12,646 nt of DNA, from assembly GCA_015228895.1 (NCBI GenBank), contig JADGCR010000046.1, positions 1-12,646 on the forward strand, in the 5' to 3' direction. Positions 1 through 5,628 of the stretch are shown here, piece after piece. The DNA is from Magnetococcales bacterium. Its GTDB lineage: Bacteria; Pseudomonadota; Magnetococcia; Magnetococcales; Magnetaquicoccaceae. The notes under the pieces are model-generated. The model was not told the DNA's origin. It worked only from the letters and a program-made list of their open reading frames with translations, and ran no database searches. The translations under genes and the position numbers were made by a program. Position 1 is the first letter of the stretch, and every line of letters begins with the position of its first letter.

Positions 1-80
1 CGCGGCGGCTCCGCCTCCTCCGGCCTTCTCCCCACCCCCGCCTTCTCCGACCTTCTCCCCACCCCCCGCGGCGGCTCCGG
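1..80. repeat. Short imperfect direct repeats in the proline-rich coding tail
   Basis: A 16-nt stretch beginning ccttctcccc occurs at 24-39 and again at 51-66, with a shorter ccttctcc copy at 41-48. The 12-mer gcggcggctccg occurs at 2-13 and at 69-80, flanking them. The repeats encode the Ala/Pro/Ser/Phe linker of the partial gene. They look like local duplication in low-complexity coding DNA, not a mobile or regulatory element. Confidence 0.55.
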
Positions 81-160
81 TGTCGTCGGGTCGGGAGCGG
101 TGCGGCTTGTGCCAGGGGAAAGGGTGTGTGTTCTGCAATCAGACCGGCTTCAAGGCGTGA
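2..160 (+). CDS. C-terminal end of an unidentified proline-rich protein with a CxxC…CxxC knuckle (5' partial)
   Basis: This reading frame is open from the left edge and stops at TGA 158-160, so only the last 52 residues are visible. The first 30 are almost entirely Ala, Pro and Ser with scattered Phe, as in an unstructured linker. The tail carries CGLCQGKGCVFCNQTGF, two CxxC pairs four residues apart with a CxGxG flavour. This resembles half of a DnaJ-type zinc finger or a small zinc ribbon, and a metal-binding role is inferred. The frame is more convincing than its overlapping neighbours because the cysteine pairs are evenly spaced and it ends 18 bp before the sspB start. The family cannot be named from this piece. 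The proline-rich DNA is internally repetitive. Confidence 0.6.
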   Translation, partial: AAAPPPPAFSPPPPSPTFSPPPAAAPVSSGRERCGLCQGKGCVFCNQTGFKA

Positions 161-178
161 CTGGGATTACGAAAGTTC

Positions 179-688
179 ATGACCACCATCAAGACTTCAC
201 AAAAGGCGGATGTGGTGCGGCTGCTCCTGGAAAGCGAGGGGCGGGTGATGCTGTGTCTGGACGCCACCCGTCCAGGGGTGGTGGTGCCCAGACGTTTCGC
301 GAGCGACATCGGGTTGCGTTTGATCCTGAACAGCAACATGCCCCAGTCCATCGACATCGGCCCGGACACCATCGAGTCGGAACTCCGTTTTGGTGGCATT
401 CCCCATTTTTGCGTGATCCCGTATGAGGCCCTGTGGGGGGTTTTCAATCCGGACTCCAAACACGGGATGTTCTGGACCGAAAGCATGCCCGAGGAGATCC
501 GCGCCCAACACGGCCTGGAGGAGACCACCCCCTCCTTCGCCGAACCGGCCGCCAAATCCGGGGGGCATCCCCCCTCCTCCGAAAACAAAGGGTGGGCCGG
601 ACTGCGGGTCATCGACGGAGGCGGGGAGCCGCTGGCCACCGAACCCGCGGAAAAACGCCCCCCCCCCAATCTGCGTCTGGTAACCTAG
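179..688 (+). CDS. sspB: SspB, ClpXP protease specificity-enhancing adaptor
   Basis: SspB is a cytoplasmic adaptor that binds ssrA-tagged and some other proteins and tethers them to ClpX for degradation by ClpXP. The 169-residue product has the SspB core at about residues 10-105: LDATRPGVVVP (28-37 region), a RLILN strand, and FGGIP (71-75), followed by a GMFW turn near 96-99. These match the E. coli LPGVQVP and RFGGIP segments as I recall them. Residues about 106-162 form a flexible Pro/Gly/Glu-rich linker, and the protein ends in NLRLVT. This resembles the C-terminal ClpX-binding peptide of gammaproteobacterial SspB (LRVVK). A similar GLRVI lies inside the linker at 141-145. The start ATG is 18 bp after the preceding gene with only a weak ribosome site (ggga). 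radA follows after 30 bp, so co-transcription is likely. A 10-nt C tract sits just before the terminal peptide. Confidence 0.93.
   Translation: MTTIKTSQKADVVRLLLESEGRVMLCLDATRPGVVVPRRFASDIGLRLILNSNMPQSIDIGPDTIESELRFGGIPHFCVIPYEALWGVFNPDSKHGMFWTESMPEEIRAQHGLEETTPSFAEPAAKSGGHPPSSENKGWAGLRVIDGGGEPLATEPAEKRPPPNLRLVT
658..667. repeat. Homopolymeric C10 tract at the 3' end of sspB
   Basis: Ten consecutive C residues encode the end of Arg160 and Pro161-163 of SspB, directly before the NLRLVT ClpX-binding-like tail. A gain or loss of one base would move translation out of frame and replace or remove that tail. The tract is thus a candidate slippage site, and also a place where sequencing errors are likely. 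Confidence 0.9.
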
Positions 689-718
689 AAACGGTTCAAA
701 CGAGTGCGGTGACGCCCC

Positions 719-2089
719 ATGGCAAAAGAAAAGCAGCGATTTGTTTGCCAGGATTGCGGGGCGGATTTCGCCCGCTGGGAGGGGCGTTGCGCCGCGTGCG
801 GGGCCTGGAATACCCTGAAATCCTTTCAGGTGGAACCCGGCGGCACCGGGGGCCGGGGTGCTGGTCGCACCCTGTCGGGCGGCGTTTCCCGGCCCATGCC
901 CCTGTCCGCCATTCCCGGAGATACCCAGGTCCGTCTGGCGACCGGCATCGGCGAGCTGGACCGGGCCTTGGGGGGGGGGTTGACCCCTGGTTCGGCCATC
1001 CTGATCGCCGGGGATCCGGGGATCGGCAAATCCACCCTGCTGATGACCTCCCTGGCCAAACTTTCGGTCCAGCTTGGTGTTCTGTACGTCTCCGGCGAGG
1101 AGTCCCCCCAACAGATCAAGCAACGCAGCGAACGCCTGGCCCTCTCCTGTGACCGGCTGCTGGTGCTGATGGAGAATCGCCTGGAGGCGGTGATGGACGC
1201 GGTGCAAACCACCGCGCCGGAGGTGCTGGCGGTGGACTCCATCCAGACCATGGTCACGGACGGGATTCCCGCCGGGGCCGGGGCCGTGACCCAGGTGCGG
1301 GAGTGCGCCGCGCGGCTCATCATGCTGGCCAAACAACGGAACATGGCGCTGTTTCTGGTGGGACACGTCACCAAGGACGGCCAAATCGCCGGACCCCGCG
1401 TGCTGGAACACATGGTGGATACCGTCCTCCACTTCGAGGGGGAGCGGGGTCACGACTACCGCATCCTGCGGGCGATCAAGAATCGTTTTGGCCCGGCCAA
1501 CGAGATCGGCGTGTTCGAAATGCGCGAAAGCGGTCTGGCCGAGGTGCCCAATCCCTCGGAACTGTTCCTGTCGGACCGCTCGGTGGAGGCGGCTGGCCGG
1601 GTGGTCTTCGCCGGCATGGAGGGGACCCGGCCCGTGCTGGTGGAGATCCAGTCCCTGGCCGCCGCCAGCATGCTGCCCCAACCCCGCCGCGCCACCCTGG
1701 GACTGGATCCCAACCGTCTGGCCATGCTGGCCGCGGTCCTGGAAAAAAGGCTGGGACTGGGCTTTTTCAACCATGATTTATTCCTCAATGTGGCCGGGGG
1801 GTTTCGCATCACCGAACCGGCGGCGGACCTGGCGGTGGCCGCCTCCCTGTACGCCTCCTATCGCAACCTGAGCGTGGACGCCGGTTTGGTGATCCTGGGA
1901 GAGGTGGGACTGGGAGGGGAGGTGCGGGCCGTCTCCCATGCCGGCGCCCGTCTCAAGGAGGCCGCCAAACTGGGCTTCACCCGCTGCCTGCTCCCCACCC
2001 AGTGCATGAAGAACCTGCCCCAGGGATTGGGCCTCCGCCCACAACCCGTGGCCACCCTGGCGGAGATGGTGGAGCATCTCGTGGCTTGA
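719..2089 (+). CDS. radA: RadA (Sms), DNA recombination/repair ATPase
   Basis: RadA is a RecA-related, DnaB-like hexameric motor that promotes branch migration and processing of recombination intermediates. The 456-residue length is typical. In order: an N-terminal C4 zinc finger (Cys10, Cys13, Cys24, Cys27); the ATPase core with Walker A GDPGIGKST at 98-106 and a Walker B-like VLAVDS ending at 174; the RadA signature KNRFG at 254-258; and a C-terminal Lon-protease-like domain from about 275, with NVAGGFRITEPAADLA near 357-372 and GEVGLGGEVRAV at 394-405. The ATG is supported by the family-typical start, a short lysine-rich stretch before the zinc finger, although no clear Shine-Dalgarno precedes it. 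The gene lies 30 bp after sspB. The conserved triple glycine before Walker A (residues 86-88) is encoded inside a run of ten G residues. Confidence 0.97.
   Translation: MAKEKQRFVCQDCGADFARWEGRCAACGAWNTLKSFQVEPGGTGGRGAGRTLSGGVSRPMPLSAIPGDTQVRLATGIGELDRALGGGLTPGSAILIAGDPGIGKSTLLMTSLAKLSVQLGVLYVSGEESPQQIKQRSERLALSCDRLLVLMENRLEAVMDAVQTTAPEVLAVDSIQTMVTDGIPAGAGAVTQVRECAARLIMLAKQRNMALFLVGHVTKDGQIAGPRVLEHMVDTVLHFEGERGHDYRILRAIKNRFGPANEIGVFEMRESGLAEVPNPSELFLSDRSVEAAGRVVFAGMEGTRPVLVEIQSLAAASMLPQPRRATLGLDPNRLAMLAAVLEKRLGLGFFNHDLFLNVAGGFRITEPAADLAVAASLYASYRNLSVDAGLVILGEVGLGGEVRAVSHAGARLKEAAKLGFTRCLLPTQCMKNLPQGLGLRPQPVATLAEMVEHLVA
970..979. repeat. Homopolymeric G10 tract inside radA
   Basis: Ten consecutive G residues encode the end of Leu85 and Gly86-88 of RadA, about ten residues before Walker A. 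The amino acids are conserved in RadA, but using GGG for every glycine creates a mononucleotide run prone to slippage. A frameshift here would remove the whole ATPase core. Confidence 0.9.
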
Positions 2090-2107
2090 TCCGGAATGCA
2101 TAGATCT

Positions 2108-2130
2108 GAATGATGGGATCAATTCATTTT
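2108..2130 (+). terminator. Possible weak intrinsic terminator after radA
   Basis: GAATGAT at 2108-2114 can pair with ATCA and TTC at 2118-2125, leaving one bulged A and a GGG loop. The hairpin is followed by ATTTTCC. It is short and AT-rich, with only a brief T run. Its position 19 bp after the radA stop and before a candidate purF promoter is what makes it plausible. Confidence 0.3.
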
Positions 2131-2137
2131 CCTGCTT

Positions 2138-2166
2138 TTGACAGGGGAGTGTGACGGCGTTATTTT
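2138..2166 (+). promoter_or_regulatory. Candidate sigma-70-type promoter for purF
   Basis: A perfect TTGACA (2138-2143) is followed after 17 bp by TATTTT (2161-2166), which matches four of six bases of TATAAT. The predicted transcription start would be near 2173, inside the longest purF reading frame. The local DNA is clearly more AT-rich than the surrounding genes. If the promoter is used, purF translation must begin downstream of the GTG at 2151, and the TTG at 2214 becomes the best in-frame candidate. Confidence 0.4.
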
Positions 2167-3638
2167 TGCCCGGTGTTGATTGGCTGCAACCCCTTGCATG
2201 GGAAAATCTAAATTTGACACATTATTCCGATGATCATTTTCACGATGAGTGCGGTGTTTTCGGCGTCTACGACAATTCCGAGGCGGCCAATCTGGTCTAT
2301 TTGGGGTTGTATGCCTTGCAACATCGGGGTCAGGAATCTGCGGGCATCGTCTCGGTGGAAGAGCGGATGTTCCTGTCCAATCGGGGACGCGGGCTGGTGG
2401 CGGACGTGTTCCGGAGACATGAACTGGCCTCTCTGACCGGGAAGCAGGCCATCGGGCATGTGCGTTACTCCACCTCCGGCGGGAGCGCCAGCGCCCGCAA
2501 CCGCCAGCCCCTGGTGGTGGATACGGCCCACGGAGGCATGGCCATGGCCCACAATGGCAATCTGGTCAACGGGGTGGAGATGCGTCGTCAACTGGAACGG
2601 CGCGGTTCGATCTTCCAGTCCACCATGGACACGGAGGTGATTGTCCATCTGACGGCCTTGTCCCGGTGCAAGACCTTCGCCGAGCGTCTGGTGGAGGCGC
2701 TGAGTCAGGTGCAGGGCTCCTACGCGTTGCTGGCCATGAACGAGCAGTGCATCATCGGCGCGCGGGACCCTTACGGATTGCGTCCCCTGGTGTTGGGACG
2801 GGTGGGAAAGACGGGCTATGTGTTCTCCTCCGAGACCTGCGCCCTGAACCTGATCGAAGCCGAGTTCGTGCGGGATGTGGAGCCGGGGGAGGTGGTGGTG
2901 ATCGGACCGGACGGGATCGAGTCCTTTTTTCCCTTTCCCATCAAGGAACGGCGCCTGTGCATCTTCGAGTACATCTATTTCGCCCGGCCTGATTCCATCA
3001 TCGATGGGGTGAATGTGTATGCCTCCCGCAAGGGGATCGGCATGCGTCTGGCCCAGGAGCATCCGGTCCCCGACGCGGATATGGTGATTCCGGTCCCGGA
3101 CTCCGGCGTGCCCGCGGCCATCGGGTTTGCCCAGGCCGCCGGATTGCCGTTCGAACTGGGGATCATTCGCAATCACTATGTGGGCCGGACCTTCATCGAG
3201 CCGCAACAGACCATTCGCCATTTCGGGGTCAAGATCAAGCTCAACCCCAATCGTTATATCATCGAGGGCAAAAACATCGTTCTGGTGGATGACTCCATCG
3301 TGCGCGGCACCACCAGTCGCAAGATCGTCAAGATGATGCGCGCGGCCGGGGCCAGGTCGGTCCATCTGCGCATCTCCTCCCCGCCCACCACCCATCCCTG
3401 TTATTACGGCATCGACACCCCCACGCAGAAGGAGTTGCTGGCGTTCAATCATTCCGTGGAGCAGATGCGGGAGTATGTCACGGCGGACTCCCTGGCGTTT
3501 CTCTCCCTGGAGGGTCTGTACGCCACGGTCAACGGGGTGGGCGCCGGTTATTGTGACGCCTGTTTTTCCGGTCGTTATCCCATACCCTTTCCCCGTCATG
3601 AGGAAAACACCCAGCTCTCCCTGTTGCAGGAAGCCTAG
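2151..3638 (+). CDS. purF: Amidophosphoribosyltransferase (first step of purine synthesis)
   Basis: PurF converts PRPP and glutamine to phosphoribosylamine. Numbering from GTG 2151, the catalytic glutaminase Cys is Cys34 (ECGVFG), followed by HRGQESAGI, GHVRYSTSG (102-110) and AHNGNLVN (133-140). The PRPP-binding loop is IVLVDDSIVRGTT (376-388). Cys270, Cys417, Cys468 and Cys471 (the last two as YCDAC) occupy the positions of the four [4Fe-4S] ligands of the Bacillus-type enzyme. This implies an iron-sulfur, propeptide-processed form, unlike E. coli PurF, whose Cys follows the initiator Met. The start is uncertain: GTG 2151 gives a long 33-residue leader, and its AGGGGAG lies only one base away, too close for a normal ribosome site. 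TTG 2214 would give a 12-residue leader. radA is upstream without the usual cvpA, and a PilZ gene follows after 24 bp. Confidence 0.96.
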   Translation: MTALFLPGVDWLQPLAWENLNLTHYSDDHFHDECGVFGVYDNSEAANLVYLGLYALQHRGQESAGIVSVEERMFLSNRGRGLVADVFRRHELASLTGKQAIGHVRYSTSGGSASARNRQPLVVDTAHGGMAMAHNGNLVNGVEMRRQLERRGSIFQSTMDTEVIVHLTALSRCKTFAERLVEALSQVQGSYALLAMNEQCIIGARDPYGLRPLVLGRVGKTGYVFSSETCALNLIEAEFVRDVEPGEVVVIGPDGIESFFPFPIKERRLCIFEYIYFARPDSIIDGVNVYASRKGIGMRLAQEHPVPDADMVIPVPDSGVPAAIGFAQAAGLPFELGIIRNHYVGRTFIEPQQTIRHFGVKIKLNPNRYIIEGKNIVLVDDSIVRGTTSRKIVKMMRAAGARSVHLRISSPPTTHPCYYGIDTPTQKELLAFNHSVEQMREYVTADSLAFLSLEGLYATVNGVGAGYCDACFSGRYPIPFPRHEENTQLSLLQEA

Positions 3639-3648
3639 ATTTCCAGCC

Positions 3649-3655
3649 GGGAGGG
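3649..3655 (+). promoter_or_regulatory. Strong ribosome binding site of the PilZ gene
   Basis: GGGAGGG sits seven bases before ATG 3663, the best Shine-Dalgarno in the window. It fixes the start and suggests independent, efficient translation even if the message is shared with purF. Confidence 0.7.
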
Positions 3656-3662
3656 ATGTCCC

Positions 3663-4448
3663 ATGACGACCAGCAAGCCACCCTCATCCGGTTCCGTCAG
3701 GCGACGCCATGAGCGGATTCCCTTCGCGGACCAGGCGGTGATGGTGTTCGCGGATGGCGCCTCCTGCACGGGGATCACGCGGGATGTTTCGTTGCATGGC
3801 CTTTTCCTCACCCTGAGCGCCCCTCCCGCCGGGGTGGTGGTTGGTCAGGAGGGGGTGTTGCAGATGTTCTCCTCCATGACGCGCAAGGAGTTCAAATGTC
3901 GGGTCGCCTATGTGGCGCAAAATGGTTTCGGGGTTGAATTGCTGGATAAGCGGGCCGGATTCAGCGCGGATCTCACCGATTCCCTGATGTTGGAAAGCCA
4001 GTTCCGGGTGGGGGTGGAACTCCTGGCCGGGGAGACCATTCCGGTTGAGGGCCACAAGGTGGCCGCCCGTCAGAGCGCTTTCCAGCAGGCCCGTCTGATC
4101 AAGATCAGCTCAAGTCATCTGGAGTTTTGCCTCCCCGCGTTTTCCGGGTTCCATCCGGCGACGGGAGACCGTCTGGAACTGAGGATTGTCCATGCCCAGC
4201 CGCCGCCGATCGTGATGGAGGGGGTGGTGCGTTCCATCACCGCGGGGGGAGTGTGCGCGGTCGCCTGCGAGGGGGTCGCCGAACCGGTGCTGCGCGCCAT
4301 GAAAACCCTGATGCGACACCTGATCGACAAGCGGTTGCAGCGCAGCATCAGCGAAACCACCCGGCTCGGAGCGACCCCCCGGGTCAGACAGGTCATGCGA
4401 CAGTTCGAGGGGGTGTTCGGCAAGTCGTCCCAAAATTCCGGGGAATGA
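3663..4448 (+). CDS. PilZ-domain protein, probable cyclic-di-GMP receptor
   Basis: The 261-residue product is cytoplasmic by appearance, with no signal peptide or membrane segment. The N-terminal third is a PilZ domain with both c-di-GMP-binding motifs intact: RxxxR at 14-18 (within RRRHER) and DxSxxG at 41-46 (DVSLHG). The strands continue to FGVELLD near 89-95. Residues about 115-205 look like a second, degenerate PilZ-like barrel: RLIKISSSHLEF (144-155), then GDRLELRIV and VMEGVVRSI. It lacks an RxxxR and a proper DxSxxG. The last 50 residues are basic and helical. A strong GGGAGGG site (3649-3655) lies seven bases before the ATG. The gene follows purF by 24 bp and converges on an HD-GYP regulator, so it may sense the nucleotide that enzyme degrades. 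Its output partner is unknown. Confidence 0.88.
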   Translation: MTTSKPPSSGSVRRRHERIPFADQAVMVFADGASCTGITRDVSLHGLFLTLSAPPAGVVVGQEGVLQMFSSMTRKEFKCRVAYVAQNGFGVELLDKRAGFSADLTDSLMLESQFRVGVELLAGETIPVEGHKVAARQSAFQQARLIKISSSHLEFCLPAFSGFHPATGDRLELRIVHAQPPPIVMEGVVRSITAGGVCAVACEGVAEPVLRAMKTLMRHLIDKRLQRSISETTRLGATPRVRQVMRQFEGVFGKSSQNSGE

Positions 4449-4466
4449 ACTGGCCGGGTTGTGTCG

Positions 4467-5600
4467 TCAAGGCATCCGGTTCAGGAGATGGGCGGCCATT
4501 TCCCGCATCTCCTGGTCCGAATCGGCGTAGTTTCGGGCGATCTGGAGGAATTGATCCTGAATGGCGAGAAAGGCGTCCAGGATGTGGGGGTCGAAGTGGG
4601 TGCCGCGACCCTCGATCATGATGGCCACCGCCTGTTCGTGGGACATGCCCTCCTTGTAAACCCGCCGGCTCACCAGGGCGTCGTAAACATCCGCCACCGC
4701 CATCAAGCGGGCGGAGATGGGAATGGCCTCACCCGACAACCCTGCCGGATATCCGCTTCCATCCCACTTCTCCTGATGGCAACAGGCGATCTCCTTGGCC
4801 ATGGAGAGGAAGGCCACCTGGGCGCCCAGTCGCTCCTCGGCGGCGGCTATGGCGTCCCGACCCAGGGTGGTGTGGGTCTTCATGATCTCGAACTCCTCGG
4901 CGGTGAAACGTCCCGGTTTCAGCAGGATCCGGTCCGGAATGCCCACCTTGCCGATGTCGTGCAGGGGCGCGGACTTGAACAGCATGTCAATCGTCGCCCC
5001 CTCCAGACCACCCAACCGTTCCGCCAGCGCCTTGACATAATACTGGGTGCGCCGGATGTGATTGCCCGTGTCCGAATCCCGCGTCTCCGCCAGGGAGGCC
5101 ATGACCAGAATCGTCACATCCTGAATCGCCGTCACCTCCCAGGTGCGCCGACGCACTTCATGCTCCAGAAAAGCGTTCTTGTCCCGCAGAAAATCCGCCG
5201 CGGCCTTGAGCGCCAGGTGGGTCTTGACCCGCGCCAGCACGATGGGAGGACTGATGGGCTTGGTGATGTAATCCACCGCGCCCAGATCCAGACCCCGTTT
5301 CTCATCCTCGATTTCCGTCCTGGCGGTCAGAAAGATCACCGGGATCTCCCTGGTCGCCCCATCCGCCTTGAGGCGCCGGCACACCTCGTATCCATCCAGA
5401 CCAGGCATCATGATGTCCAGCAGAATCAAATCCGGCGCCGGGTCGCTCCGGGCGATCTTCAGAGCCTTTTCACCCTGATTGGCCACCTTGATCTTGTACG
5501 CGTCCTTGAGCAGGCCGCTCATCAGCACCAGGTTGTCCGGGGTGTCGTCCACCACCAGGATCATCGGCTTGTGGACCGCCACAGCACTCATGCCATCCAT
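4467..5600 (-). CDS. Response regulator with HD-GYP domain, probable cyclic-di-GMP phosphodiesterase
   Basis: This 377-residue RpfG-type protein joins a receiver to an HD-GYP phosphodiesterase. The receiver (about 12-130) has the acidic pair Asp18/Asp19, phospho-acceptor Asp62 in LLDIMMPG, and Lys114 in TKP. A short helical linker leads to the HD-GYP domain (about 160-355). This has LAETRDSDTGNHIRR (170-184), the catalytic HD pair His214-Asp215 in HDIGKVGIPD, HQEKWDGSGYP (275-285) and ADVYDAL. The usual HH of HHExxDGxGYP is HQ here, a common variant; the GYP triad is present, so activity is expected. A GGAGA site lies about six bases before the chosen ATG. The stop is 18 bp from the convergent PilZ stop. 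The gene lies 28 bp downstream of a hybrid kinase that probably phosphorylates it. Confidence 0.94.
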   Translation of the reverse strand: MDGMSAVAVHKPMILVVDDTPDNLVLMSGLLKDAYKIKVANQGEKALKIARSDPAPDLILLDIMMPGLDGYEVCRRLKADGATREIPVIFLTARTEIEDEKRGLDLGAVDYITKPISPPIVLARVKTHLALKAAADFLRDKNAFLEHEVRRRTWEVTAIQDVTILVMASLAETRDSDTGNHIRRTQYYVKALAERLGGLEGATIDMLFKSAPLHDIGKVGIPDRILLKPGRFTAEEFEIMKTHTTLGRDAIAAAEERLGAQVAFLSMAKEIACCHQEKWDGSGYPAGLSGEAIPISARLMAVADVYDALVSRRVYKEGMSHEQAVAIMIEGRGTHFDPHILDAFLAIQDQFLQIARNYADSDQEMREMAAHLLNRMP

Positions 5601-5606
5601 GCGTTT

Positions 5607-5611
5607 TCTCC
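5607..5611 (-). promoter_or_regulatory. Ribosome binding site of the HD-GYP gene
   Basis: On the minus strand GGAGA precedes the ATG at 5600 by about six bases. It favours this start over the second in-frame ATG three codons later. Confidence 0.55.
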
Positions 5612-5628
5612 AAAACTCGAAACAGAGG

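Noticed and set aside
197..1774. A 525-codon minus-strand open frame across sspB and radA
   Set aside because: It crosses two well-supported genes in antisense, with low-complexity Gly/His/Gln content, and is explained by GC-rich codon use.
2198..2233. An 11-codon ORF before or within the purF start
   Set aside because: It has no good ribosome site and no attenuator-like hairpin or codon bias. It is noted only because it overlaps the possible TTG start.
2214..2242. A second TTGACA at 2214 as a promoter
   Set aside because: No acceptable -10 element lies 16-18 bp downstream, and the position is within or at the edge of the purF coding region.
2208..3599. A 463-codon minus-strand open frame under purF
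   Set aside because: Antisense shadow of purF with no recognisable motif; purF is supported throughout its length by conserved residues.
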